Source: Brachionus koreanus (Eukaryota; Rotifera; Eurotatoria; Ploima; Brachionidae). From it: a stretch of DNA of 64,000 nt. The stretch's first letter is position 1. The number at the start of each line of letters is the position of its first letter. The stretch spans positions 460,168-524,167 of the forward strand of contig PJRA01000485.1 in assembly GCA_016987375.1 (NCBI GenBank), written 5' to 3'. Positions 35,601-47,381 of this stretch are shown here, piece by piece. The translations under genes and the position numbers were made by a program. The notes below the pieces were generated by a model that worked only from the letters and a program-made list of their open reading frames with translations, was not told the DNA's origin and did not search any database.

Positions 35601-38600
35601 GATACATCAAGTTTTAGGCTAGAAATAAAACAAAATCCGTTTCGAACGGGAATTAAAATAAAAAACACAAATCTTTCAGAAACAAAAAAACTAGAAATCG
35701 AATTTGAAACAGTAAGCAACGAATTCGACATAGAACAATTTAATTGGCACAAAGATGAAAAAAAAATTATAGTAAATCAAACACCTAAATATTTATTTAA
35801 AAAAACAGTTGAAAAGAAATTCTGTCTGGAAATAAATGAAGTGACGAAAAATGACAATGGTCTATACGAATGCAAAATTGGAGAATTTTCAAATAAATTA
35901 AATTTAAGTGGAATAGAAAATATAATAGACAGAGATACAACAAGTGAAGTAACAGATGATGAAATAGTGAATTTAAAAGAAAATGTTGAAATCAATTCTA
36001 ATGAACATTTCCAAAAAAGCTTAAATATCAAAGAATCAAATTGGCAACCAGATATTAAATTATTGGAAGGCGACAAAGTCGATTTGTATGTCAAAATAAA
36101 CAAAAATCTAGATGATTCAAAAGAAATTGTTATTTACAAAGATGGTAAGAAAATTAAACCCGATAATGACATAAAACTATCTGTCATTGACAAAATTGAC
36201 TCGAATGGAGAACCCATTTCTGAAATTAGCTTTAAACTAGATGAATCAAAACCAGAAGATTCTGGTAAATATAAATTGAGCATAATCGATAATAAACAAA
36301 AACCAAATGAAATCGATATAGCCAAAACAACTTTAACTGTATTTGACAAGCCACTTGAGGTTTTAGAACCACTGAAGGCAAGCAAATTTGAATATAAAGA
36401 CATTTCAGGAAATGATTCATTCAGTGATTCTCTTATTATTTGTGGTCACGAAGTTCATGAAGGTGGATGTCTTGACCTTGTTGCTAAGTTATACAAACCT
36501 CCCCAAAATTTTCTTTGGAAAAAAAACTCAAGTCCAGTAAATCATTTTCCCAGATTCTTTTCCTCTTTCGATTTAGAAAATCTAGAGGTTCACCTTTCAA
36601 TTACAAATTTACAGCTTAATGATAATTCATTCATTCAACTTGAAGTTGATGATCTTATCTCAGATTATCATTTGGTTATTAATGAGATTCCTTTAGAAAT
36701 TATTGAAAACCTTAGTTTCAATATAGAGAATGATAATTTAAAATTATTTTGTCGCACAAATAAATCAGTAAATCTTGAAGAAATTTTTTATCAAATTAAT
36801 TGGTTTTTCAATGATGAATGTATCTTTACCATTGACAATTCTGAATTTCATTCCCGTTTCATTTTCTCAAATGATGACGAAAATAGATTTCATCAAATGC
36901 TTGTACCCAATTTATCTCATGTTGATTATGGTATTTACAAAATACAATTCGTCGATCGATTTTCTATGATAGCTGCTGAAAGCGTTGTTAGTGTTTCCTC
37001 CAATTTACTAGATATTTACAATCTTCATTCTCCTAATTATTCGCCTGTTGAAAATCAAGATTTCATAATCATTTGCTTCAAAATCAAAAATGAAATTGAC
37101 ATTGAATATCTTGTAGAGAATTTGTTGCTTAATATTAAAAAAGACAATTCAAACGAATCACTATGTTCCAATGAATTTCACCTAACTTTTAATCAAGAAG
37201 ATAATTCTTATATAATCAAATTGAAAAATCCGGCCAAATATTCAGACTCAGGTTTCTATTCAATAATTCTAAGATCAACAAATGAAAAATCGAATAGTTC
37301 AATAGAATTTAATGTGTTTAGAGAAACTGTTTTTGATTTTGAACTTCCAGAGCAATTAGAATTGTTTGAAGGCGAGACTCTAAACCTTAAATTGAAAACC
37401 AATCAATTAATAAAATCATTTCATTGGGAAAAGGACATGAACAAAATAAACAAGGGTTCAAAGATTGAATCGGATAATTTATCATATTCATTGATTTTAA
37501 ATGATACAAAAATGGAAGATAGTGGAATTTACATTTTTTGTTGCGATGATTTTTCAGGAAATAAAATAAAAAATTTTTCTCAGTGTTGTGTGAATGTAAA
37601 AAAGCGTCCAGAAAAACAAATCAGGTCTTTGTATGATCTAGGAATGATCAAGATTAAAGAAGAAGAGCCATTAAATTTAAATGTTAAATTTGATCGTCTG
37701 GTAAATCCTGATGATATAAAAATATTTTTAAACGATCAAGTTATTTCTGCTAATTTGAATTACATTGATGTTAATTACAACCAAAAAAATAATCTTTTTT
37801 CTTTTAATATCAAAAATTCATTAGCTCAACGTGATGATGGAGTTTATAGGATTCAAAGTCCTAATTCCGAATCAGAATGTAATGTTATTATCGAGCCAAA
37901 GCCTATCAAGTTCATTTCCGAATTGGAAGATGTTAACTTAAAGATACTTCCAGAATACTTCTATCAACTAATCCGAGAAAGAGATGAAAATAACGAATTG
38001 CTTAGTTTGTATACACCAAATGCAGAATTTGAAATTGAAATTTCCAAAAGCTGTAGTGATATTTCATGGATGATTGATGATGCTTGTATTGTAGAATCAG
38101 AAAAATTCGTGATAAAAAAATCACTAGACAACAAAAAACATTTTTTAACGATTCAAAATTGCCAAATTGAAGATTCCGGCAAGACAATTCAATTTAAAAT
38201 AAATAAAACTGGCCAAAAAAAGACAGCAATTCTAACAATTCAAGAGGTTTCAACTGATTTTTTAATAAAAATTCGAAAGCCTCTTGAAAATAGACAAGTA
38301 AAAGAGAAAGAAAATTGTGTTTTTTCATGTGAACTTCAAATAAATTCAATGTTGAACAAAATCAATTTACCTTTTGAAATAAAATGGTTAAAAAATAATG
38401 AAGAAATATCAAGCTGTGTGAAATATTCTTTTGATGATGAAACTGATAGAAATTTAAGAAGTGCAAAGCTATTTATCAATGATTCTTGTTGTGATGATTC
38501 AGCAAAATATATTTGTAGAATAATTTTAAAACAAAAAGATGAGTCAATGACATTAGTAGAATCTTCGGCATGTTTAGCTGTAAAGGAATTAGATGCTCAA

Positions 38601-41600
38601 TTACTTAATCCGTTTCCGTCTTCATTGGAAATCTTAGCTGGAGAAGATCTTGTTCTAAAATGTGAAATATCAAAACCAAATCTTCAAGTTGAATGGTTGA
38701 AAGATGGCGCCAAAATTAACAAAACAAATTACAAAACAACTTGTTATCAAGTAGACCAAAATAATTTTTCCTATGAACTAATTGTCAAAAGTTGTGATGT
38801 TAAATCTAGTGGAAGATACAAACTAACTTACAAAAATATACAAACAGAATGTAAAGTTGTTGTAAGAGAGCCGAGAATAGAGGTTATTGAACCATTAGAG
38901 AAAGTGATTTATGTCAATGATAATGAAACTGCGGTTCTAAAATCACGGTTTTCTAAACCAATTGATGATGATTTAATTCGAATAGAATTTTACAAAAATT
39001 CTAAACGAATTTATTTTTCAAATAAATCACCAAAATATCAATTGATTGTAAAAGAAAATGCAATCGAGTTTCTTATCAAAAATTTCTCAAATGAAGATGT
39101 AGCAAAATATGAAATGAGAGTATGTATGTTGGATGGTTACGATATTGTTCAGCATACGGATTGTATCTTAAATGAGAGTGATTTGAAAATTGTTAAAGAA
39201 CTAAATGATTTAGATATACTCGAGTCAGAAAAAGCTGAATTAATGCTGATTGCATCAAAGCCATGCGAATGTGAATGGTACTTTACCAAAGATAGAAATC
39301 ATCTAAAGAGCCTTGTTGAGCGTCCTAAAGAGACCATTCAACATTTGGAGAAGATAAGCTCAACAGATGGAATTAAAATAAAAAATGGTATTGATAATTC
39401 ATTTATTTTGGAGCTTAAGGACACAAAAGTTTCTCAATCAGGAATATACATAGCTATTTTAAAACCAGATTTAATTTTTTCTGCTTCAACACTAACAGTC
39501 AATTCGTCTGGTCTAAACGATTCAAAAAAGCCGCTCATTATTCAAGACTTATCAGCTAAGATTGAGGCAAAGGTCAATGAACCTTTCAGTCTAATTGTGA
39601 AAGTTAAAGGAGATGATCTAAAATTTGAATGGTTTAATGGCAAAAAAAAAGTTATTCCGTTGATGGATCAAATAAAAGTTGAAAAAAAAGATGAAATAAC
39701 CGATTTAATTTTTAACTTCAATCAACCATTTTCTATTGATTCTGGTGATTACTATTGTAAAATATCAAATCCATTCGGATGTATAAATTCGAAAAAATGC
39801 CATGTTATAATCAACGATCCCAATGTTGTGCTAGATGAGGCGTTTGACTCAATTTTCGAGACAAAGCCCCGATTTATAGAATATTTCTCAGATGTTTATG
39901 TAGAACAGCATGCCGACGCTCAGTTCAAGTGCAAAATAATCGGAAAACCACAGCCAAAAGTCACATGGTCTTGCAACTGTCACAAAATAATTTCTGATAA
40001 GCAAAAATTTGAATGTCTCCAAGATAACGACCACTATATTTTAATAGTGAAAAATATTGGACCAAAAGATGAAGGCGAGTACTCGTGCAAGGCTAGCAAT
40101 TGCAAAGGAGAGACAGCATGGGCAGCTAATCTATATTTGAATGATAGCTTTGGAAAAAAGAGTCTAGATTTAAATTCTAATCTAATAGCACCAAATTTTT
40201 TGCGAAAAATAAAAGATTCAACAGTCATTGAAGGAAATTGTGCAAAATTGGACTGTTTTGTTGATGGCGAGCCTTTTCCTACCATCAAATGGTATAAAAA
40301 TAACTCATTAGTGGACATTTTGAAGCAGCAAGATAAATATAAGCTTGTTTTTGACGAAGAGACTGGAAATACTTGTCTATTGATTTATGATTGTCAAAAA
40401 AAAGACGAAGATGAATATGCAATTAAAATAGAAAATTCGGCAGGCATAAGTCAATGCAGTGCTTATTTATCAGTGGAGGGAGCAAACGATAATTCGTTAA
40501 AAAATAAGCGTAAAGTGAGATTTTCATTACCCAAAGATTCAGATGTATTTATAATACCATCGAACGAAGTTGACATCCCTGAACCACCGACCAATCTCAA
40601 AATAACTGACTATTCAAACGCTGATTTAGTGCTCGAGTGGGAGTCTTCACCTTCAGAATTAGAGTCAGCCATTAGTTATATAGTCGAATACCGATCATCT
40701 AAGTCATATGCTTGGTCTGTCTATTGCTCTAATATTGATGCATGTCATTTTAAAATACGCGATTTGACACCAGCGCTTAATTATTCCTTTAGAGTGAGAG
40801 CGGAGAACCTTAGTGGAGTTAGTTCTCCGACTCAAGTAGTATCGACAAAAAATTTAGAAGAATTTAAAGCAATGGAAGTCGAAAAGTTGGACAAAATTGG
40901 CAAATTTAAAATCGGCAATAAACCTAGCATTCAGGCCAGCGAAAAAGATGTTCGCTATTACATTGAAGGAGAAACTGCTGATGTATCCATTTGTGTGTTT
41001 GGCAATCCTGTACCAACAGTAAAATGGAAGCGCAAAGGAGTTGAACTATTAAATGATTCAATTTACAAAATTTACCGCGACAGATATGGCTCAAGTATTT
41101 TGGAAATCAGAAACGCATCAGAAAAAGACGAAGGCTTGTATGAAATAATTGCTGAAAACGAGTATGGTCAAGCGAGACATGAATTTTATTTGCAGCAGGC
41201 TGATCCGCCAATATTTTTAGAGCCGTTCAAAGACATCACTGTCAAAAACTACGACGATATATGCTTAACTTGTAAAGTAGATGGCATTCCTTATCCAGAC
41301 ATTAAATTTTACAAAGATTGGCGCTTGTTAACAGAATCATATCGTATACGAATCAAACACATTGAGCCAGATACGTGGAACATTTGTATCAAAGGATCAA
41401 TTGTCAGAGATTCGGGTCTGTACACATGTACAGCTAAAAATATTGCCGGCGCAACTCTATGCTCTTGTAATGTGAACGTTGTAGACTCAGTCTTGAATAT
41501 GCCACATCCGGACTTGAAGACTGATTCTGTTATTTTCAAGCGTAAAAAATTCGACGAAGATTATGAAATGGTTGAGCTTTTGGTCAATAGTTTGAACTCA

Positions 41601-44600
41601 AAGATTTATCGTGTCATTGAGAAAAAATCGGCTAAAGAATTTATAGCCAAAGTAGTTGATAGACCAGAGTTTAGTGAATGGATTAAATCAGAGACTGAGT
41701 GTCTTAATCAAATTCATCAAATAAATGACTCGGGATTTGTTAAATTGCGCGATGCCTATCAAATGCCCGACTCTAAAACTAATTGTTTTGTTCTTGTTTT
41801 TGATGAGTGTAGGGGTAAAAATATATTGGAGTCGGCTTTGAAAATTGATTTGAACGAAAAAAATGCTGCTTTGCTAATCAAAGAGCTGCTAGAGCTTGTC
41901 CAAATATTGCACTCAAGAAATATTGTTCATTTGGACATAAAGCCTGACAATATAATTGTTGATTCTAGAACTAAAAAGCTCAAGCTAATTGGTTTTACAC
42001 ACAGCAAGTCTCTTAGGCCAGACATGTCAAGTAATGACACCAATGAGATTGTCTATCACGAATATGGTGATCCTGAATTTGTGGCATCGGAAATTGTTTC
42101 TCACTCTCCGATTACTTTAAACACTGATATGTGGTCGATTGGAGTTTTGACGTACATTTTGTTGAGCGGGAAATCGCCATTTTATGAAAAAGACAACGTC
42201 AAACAAACGTTGGAAAATGTTGCTAATTGCATGTGGAATTTTGGCGACCAATTTGATTTAATTAGTCATGAAGCTAAAGATTTTGTGCAAAAATTACTAG
42301 TGAAAAATGCCAAGGAAAGAATGAGTGTTGAGCAAGCACTTAATCATCCATGGATTCATTATGCATCGCAAAAATTGGCCCAACCGCAGCCAAAATTGAC
42401 AAACAAGCAAAATATTTTAGAGTTGCATTCACGCTATCTGTGGTCCAAGCAGTGTAAATTGGGAGAACCTTGGAAAAAACAAGTGCCTATAGCGAAGCTT
42501 TTGGATAAAATGGACTCAGAAGTATTTGAAAAACCAATTGACTATGACAAAATTGACAATTGCATCACTTGCAAAAATGAGTCGAGCTTTATTGATGAAA
42601 ATTATACCAATGAAAACTATTTGGATGAAGATGATGAACATTTAAATCCTGGCTCATATCTATTGCCAGTTAGAGATGCTCTATTTACTGTTAGACTAAG
42701 AGAATATCAACGAAACCGATTTAGCAAAGTTAAACAAGTAGAAAATTATTTAGTGAACAAATCGACTGATAATAAAATGGAGTTCAAGCGACCATTTCAA
42801 ACAAAGACAATCAAAGAACGCTACCACGTTGACGTGTATGGTAAATGTATTAAAAGAGGCTCATTGTCTAGATCAATATTAAAACGATCTAGCTCAAGAT
42901 CAAGTCTATCGCCATCTTCAACAAACCGTCGGTCAGGATCGCTCAATTCAATTGGTGACTATTTTGATTCAAAGTATGACCAGCGTCAATTGAAAGGCGA
43001 AGGATCAGCTCCAATAATTCGTGAAAAATTAAAAGACATGTATCTTCTTGTTGGATCAGTAGTATCATTTAGATGTAAAATTGAAGGAAATCCTGTGCCA
43101 AAATGTTTTTGGTATCATAACGACCGTTTGATAATAGGTGATGATGATCGCTACAAATTTTCCCAAAGTGATGATGGAGTGTCGACTTTAAGCATTTGTA
43201 AGGCCAGAGTAAATGATGTTGGTGTATACAGATGCGCTGCTCACAATCAATATGGCACAGCAATTACCAATTCTAAGTTAACAGTCGGCGATATTCCTGA
43301 CAGACCATCCAGACCGATTGTTTCTCAGTATTCCAGCGATGAGGTTTTTCTGGTCTGGGAGGCGCCTTCTTTCAATGGAAACTCTGACATTCTCTGCTAT
43401 AGAGTCGATTTCAGGATTACTGATGACGTTAAATGGTCTAACGCTCTTTTCACTGTTCAAGAAAACTGTTTGATCAGAAATTTGCAGCCTTTGACAAAAT
43501 ACAGATTTAGAGTAAGCTGTATTAACAGTATTGGTATTTCGTCATTTAGCTGGGCGTCCGAAGAAATACAAACTTTGGCTTCTGGTCAATCTAAAATTAC
43601 AATTGATAGTGATCAAATTCAAAATTTGCTTAAAAACCAATACAACTTGGAAAAAGTATCCCAGCAAACTAGTCTAGTCAAAAAGCTAGACGAAGATCTT
43701 AATTTTGACAAAATTTACAAAATTCTAGATGATGAAGAATTCAAATTGCAAACAAATCGCAATCCTGCCGAATTCTATGACTTTGAGCAGTTTATTTTAA
43801 AAAATGACAAAACAAAAGTTGTTACAATTGTTGACAAAGCTAATGGAAACAAAAAATTGTTGAAAATAACCAAGAATTTAAATTTAAATGAGATAGAAAT
43901 TTTAAGAGGATTTAAAGAACAAAACAGATTGATTAGACTACTGGAAGGATTTGAATATTGTCAAAATGAAGCTCAGACTGAATGTGCTCTGGTATACTCT
44001 CATGCAATACCAGTACTTGACTTTGTCACTTATAGACACAAATATTCCGAGGAATTAGTAATAAGAATATTACGACAACTTTTAGATGCAATTGAATGGG
44101 TCCATTTACATGGATTTTTGCACCTGAATATTCATCCTCTTACAATACTTAATTCAAATACAACTCAAGTGAATGTAAAATTATCAGGATTCGAAAATCT
44201 AATCAAATCCACTGACTTAAATCAAATTTCATTTGATCAATTTTCTCTTCCTGTAGAATTTACACGTACGAATCATACAAATCATAATCAAAATTAAATT
44301 TTATACTTTATTTTTTTCTCTAGCGCCTGAGATTCTGAATAAAGAAAATTTGAACATGTCAACTGATATATGGAGTGTTGGAGTTTTTGCTGCCTTATTG
44401 TATTTTTCATGCTCTTTGTTTATTTTAGAGTTTTAAATTATATCTTTTTAGATTAAGTGGATCGTCTACATTTTTGCAAGAAAATGATCAAGAAACAACA
44501 AAATCAAACATATCATTTTGTAGATTTACATTTGATGAATTCTATGAAGATGTGACCGGAGAAGCAGTTATTTTTATTCAACAGTGTTTAAAAAGATCAC

Positions 44601-44804
44601 CTAAGTAATAAAAAACTTTAAGCATTTTTATTTTATTTATTTAAATGATTATAATTTAGCAATCGTTTATCGTTGCATCAGTGTTTGGAACACAAATTGT
44701 TCAATTTATCTGTTGAAAATTCGAAAAAGAGAGATAACGTAGTATTTGTAACAGATAAATTAAAAAGTTTTAACCAAAATTTTAAAATTCGAATGAATAA
44801 ATAA
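17677..44804 (+). CDS. unc-89: UNC-89/obscurin giant muscle protein, 16 exons, ~6117 aa
   Basis: Giant sarcomeric (M-line) scaffold and RhoGEF. Exons: 17677-18198, 18259-19017, 21423-21524, 21580-22060, 24558-24691, 24742-25220, 25284-25449, 25502-25597, 25644-25688, 28089-29205, 29437-29582, 29638-29791, 30487-44265, 44324-44399, 44452-44604, 44660-44804 (18354 nt, in frame). Domain order: three Ig (about 15-390), SH3 (466-520), SH3 (668-735), DH (772-928), PH (about 985-1140), Ig (1290-1385), about 31 Ig, FnIII (4765-4857), two Ig, kinase 1 (5089-5363), Ser/Arg-rich linker, Ig (5579-5667), FnIII (5671-5765), kinase 2 (5831-6090). The Fn-Ig-Ig-kinase..Ig-Fn-kinase end is diagnostic of UNC-89/obscurin. 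Many middle Igs have lost the canonical Cys. Kinase 1 keeps HLDIKPDN (D5217) but has GFT for DFG; kinase 2 has HLNIHPLT and SGFE, so neither looks catalytic. The frame open past 29205 to 29267 is intron read-through. The start and the exon 2-3 join are the least certain. Confidence 0.93.
19560..20570 (-). mobile_element. degenerate LINE (RT to ORF2 end)
   Basis: Minus strand, from 20570 downward: KVVGSVVGFHKFQFLIFINDLPEL, with a changed motif C box FADESKL (FADD to FADE) and NTNDQMLIQEEID. Then RLEQVQRRVMKLVPQIRNLNYESRL (about 20095-20020), and finally SSINQFKTRLDNAGRNRK plus a stop near 19580, the typical ORF2 end. Stops and frameshifts separate the blocks. Antisense to the host gene. Confidence 0.75.
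20729..20870 (+). pseudogene. decayed partial copy of UNC-89 exon 2 (Ig3 end)
   Basis: 20729-20823 matches 18823-18917 over ~95 bp with few differences, including the unbroken run ATGGGAGCTGTTTACAGCGC. It encodes the last strands of Ig domain 3 (VMGAVYSAINILVE). The Ig cysteine motif YTCTASN is changed to YSSNASY, and a stop follows. After an internal deletion the similarity seems to resume at the exon-2 donor region (TAAATCAGTAAGATT versus TAAATCCGTTTGCCATT), where the GTAAG donor is destroyed. Confidence 0.75.
22066..22245 (-). repeat. (TTA)n-tailed retroposon, copy 3
   Basis: Same family as 12815-12985 and 7785-7872. On the minus strand it ends ..TTGTTGTAGCTTATTATTATTGTT. Its tail lies within about ten bases of the exon-4 donor (GTAAGTT, 22061). 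The 103-codon minus-strand open frame over this stretch is just the repeat. Confidence 0.6.
22290..22745 (-). mobile_element. LINE ORF2 C-terminal fragment
   Basis: Minus-strand pieces: IPESFRETYKNSRGCSIKCL, LRSKVKTLNLTNLTDERMT, then HKLLFVNE..RGKVIEVSTVNQFKNRYD. The last corresponds to the F..RVV..WN.LP..VV.A.SV..FK.RLD ending of Jockey/CR1-type ORF2s. Broken by stops; lies in UNC-89 intron 4 (22061-24557). Confidence 0.6.
22746..24557 (+). other. rest of UNC-89 intron 4, no gene seen
   Basis: AT-rich. A ~55-bp stretch at 23449-23505 (GTAAATTTGAAAATTTTC then AAAAAAGCCACAAATCTAG) resembles 20862-20925 in intron 2 of the same gene, so it is a short dispersed repeat. Confidence 0.5.
26735..27470 (-). 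mobile_element. degenerate LINE reverse transcriptase
   Basis: Minus strand, in UNC-89 intron 9 (25689-28088): KNRRTADNLYFLIQKVL, then catalytic motif A LFDISKAFDRVNHE (about 26940-26900). Then YFKVNVNGHLSVQYPI and the motif B region RAIISPILFTIFINDM (about 26800-26750). Upstream (27470-27060) only scraps of the N-terminal RT domain can be read. It has stops and frameshifts, and the C-terminal half is missing. Confidence 0.75.
29792..30486 (+). other. UNC-89 intron 12 (695 nt)
   Basis: Donor GTAAATAA, acceptor in an A-run ending AG at 30486, phase 1 (completing the Asp codon of DNTDNDVFEED). AT-rich, nothing else seen. Confidence 0.75.
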
Positions 44805-44872
44805 TATTTTAATAAGCAAAATAGATAATAATAGTAAAAATTATAATTTTAATTTTTTATACAATAAATTTT

Positions 44873-44878
44873 TTCAAA
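44873..44878 (+). promoter_or_regulatory. poly(A) signal AATAAA of UNC-89
   Basis: AATAAA 69 nt after the UNC-89 stop. Another AATAAA overlaps the stop codon itself at 44796-44801. Confidence 0.4.
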
Positions 44879-44879
44879 A

Positions 44880-45495
44880 CAAACTACTCTCTGCTTTAAA
44901 TTTTTTTACTTAATTTTATTTAAAGACAATTAAACTAATTTGAAAAAAAAGATAGATTTACGTAAACTAATAAAATTAAAAAAGCTTAATTATGCCTTTT
45001 GTATAAAATTTAACATATTCATTTAAACATATATCTTAAACAGTGATAGATATTTTTATTTTAATTTTAATAAGTTATGTTCAAAATTGATTTAGTATAA
45101 AAATATACAGAGAAAAATAGACTGCGTAAATACTGACAGAATAATAAATTGTGTTTTAAAATGTTCAAGGCAAAAATAGGAATCAAAACAAACATGAGAA
45201 ATTGTAAAACAACACAAAACATCATCACAATAGATTCGACTCAAGACTTGTTTTTTCTTATTCATTTAATTATTTAATTTCATAAAAAAATTATTTATAC
45301 ATAAAAATTATATAATTATTATTTACATAAACTAATTCATAGACATAGTACTGTAAACAGTGATGTATGTCATCTATTGTTCCATTTATATTTATTCAAT
45401 AAACTAAACTGAATTAAATACACTGAATTAATTTATTTTAATCTTGTGTAAAAATATACTGAGATCTAAAAGATACCAAAAAAAACAAAAAACAA
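44880..45495. other. intergenic, no gene seen
   Basis: AT-rich spacer 3' of UNC-89. A 14-base motif AAAAATATACTGAG at 45448-45461 recurs inverted at 46058-46071; I cannot tie it to an element. Confidence 0.5.
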
Positions 45496-45695
45496 TTATG
45501 TTAGTTAGTTAGTTAGTTAGTAGTTCTTGCTGCGACATTCTAACAAGAATATCTGAGCCCATTACTGTTTGACAATGTGGAGCTGAAGCAGCCATATCCA
45601 TTGAATTTGTCCAACACAATATTGAAAGCTTCCATGGATTTGATAACACTATCAGACAACCTTTTCCATTGAGGGACCTTATTTGAAACAACATA
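45496..45695 (-). mobile_element. LINE 3' end with (TAGT)n-type tail, family 1 (copy b)
   Basis: Minus strand encodes WKRLSDSVIKSMEAFNIVLD, then KFNGYG, an ORF2-end motif. It finishes GTCGCAGCAAGAACTACTAACTAACTAAC. The ACTA-repeat tail and the coding end match 52480-52625, which is in the opposite orientation. Confidence 0.68.
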
Positions 45696-45811
45696 TGTGT
45701 ATTAAAATTTTATTATAAAAAAAAGTAATTGGAAAAAATACATGCGATTTTGAGGAAATAATTTTTTTTCGACACATAGATACTAAATGTTAAAAATTCT
45801 TATCAAAGTAA

Positions 45812-46049
45812 CGTAATTGCTCGATTTTTAAGACATGTCATATTATGGCATAATGGACAATAATGACATGTTCTTTTATAAACAAGACCAGTTAAAATTT
45901 TTGATTTAAGACATGTTCTTAATTTCGAAAATCCAGCTTTTTTGAGCATATTTAAGTGCATTTTCGACTTTTATTTCATGTCACAGGTTAAAAATTTTAA
46001 ACTATTGGTCGATATAAAAAGACATGTCTTCAAAAATCGAACAATTATT
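45812..46049. repeat. ~240-bp MITE-like inverted repeat
   Basis: Left end TAATTGCTCGATTTTTAAGA (45814-45833) and right end (reverse complement) TAATTGTTCGATTTTTGAAGA both continue into ACATGTC. The similarity then resumes inward as GACATGTTCTTTTATA versus GACATGTCTTTTTATA and a GTTAAAATTTTT versus GTTTAAAATTTTT block, with a ~30-bp insertion in the left arm. It has no coding content, as expected for a small non-autonomous DNA element. Confidence 0.6.
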
Positions 46050-46071
46050 TTATATTTTTACTCAGTATATT

Positions 46072-47381
46072 TTTCTTAATTTTAAAACTTCTTACTATAT
46101 ACCTAAAAATTGATTATGGTATTAAAATTCTAAAAAAAATTAAAAAACTAAGCAATAACACATTTTTCATAACACAATTCACTTACAAAAAACGATTTAG
46201 AATTAAATAATTACACGTTAAAAATATATTCTATAAAATATGCTTTATTCTATATAACCTGGATAACTTAAAAAAAGTTAATTTTATTTTTTTTGTTTAA
46301 ATCAATCATAAAACTAATTAATTTATCTTCCTATAAGCTTCCTGATTTTAATTTAAAATCAGATTCAAAAAAGATTAATTATTTAGAAAAATTGTTTCAC
46401 AATTTTTCCGTCACAAAATTATTATATAGTTAGATGATTTCTCATTTTTGAATAAATAAGCATTAAAGTTTTCGTGATAAACTTAAATTTAACTATAAAG
46501 AACCATAGTGATTCCTAAATTTAGATATTCTAGAGTTGTATTCAAATATACAATTCAAAATTGATTAGCTTATTAAATCATAAAATTTGCCAACAATTGT
46601 TTTGATTCTTTTTTCAAAATTGTGAATTTTTCAGATGGTTAGAAAACACTTTTATTTTGACTGATGAAAATCTAAATTTAAACGAAACTTTTTGTCTTTT
46701 AATTTATCATAAATGCAAATGATAAGGAAATAAATCTAAGGAAATAATTAATAGGCATTTTGCTTTATGCGTTTAATAAATTCAAATTCAGAAAATTTCT
46801 CTACTTCAAATTAGTATCTACTCTATTTATTTTTTAGTTAGATTCTTTCTTATTATTTTTAAAATCTCATTTAATATTCATTTGATACTTTCACCTAACA
46901 TATCTTATTATTAAATAAAATTCGCATTTTTTATCTGAATAAAAAATTGAAACATTTATTTTTTAAAGAAAAGTTCTTGAAGTTTGTCAGGAACTATTTT
47001 TAAATTAAATTTAGCTAAAATAAACTAAAATTAAGCTTTAAATTAACTCTTAAGAGATGTTAGAGCTAAAGAAGTCTATTCAATTAAACGTTTCTCTAAG
47101 CATATTGAAGATAAGAATTAATTTATCTTTTAGGTAATATGTTTCTTTTAGGTTAATCTAAAATACAAAAGAGTATAAATTTATTTTAGGAATAAAAATT
47201 ACATAAATAAAGCTATATTTAAATCTAGGTGATTTTCTACAGACTTATTACTTAAAAGCTCAATAACAAAATTTCCAAGCAATCTTTGGTTAGTCTAAAA
47301 TAATTAAGCTTTACTTTTATTCATAGAATTAAGCATTAGATTTTGAAAATTTTTAATTGAAATTCAACAAATCAATGGACC
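46072..47381. other. intergenic, no gene seen
   Basis: Strongly AT-rich. A 4-codon upstream ORF (ATGGACCATGTCTAG, 47373-47387) overlaps the start of the next ORF. Confidence 0.5.

Noticed and set aside
31600..43460. about fifteen minus-strand and one alternative-frame open frames inside the 13.8-kb UNC-89 exon
   Set aside because: They have no start context or domain and are antisense shadows of the Ig repeats; the + frame has consistent Ig, FnIII and kinase content.
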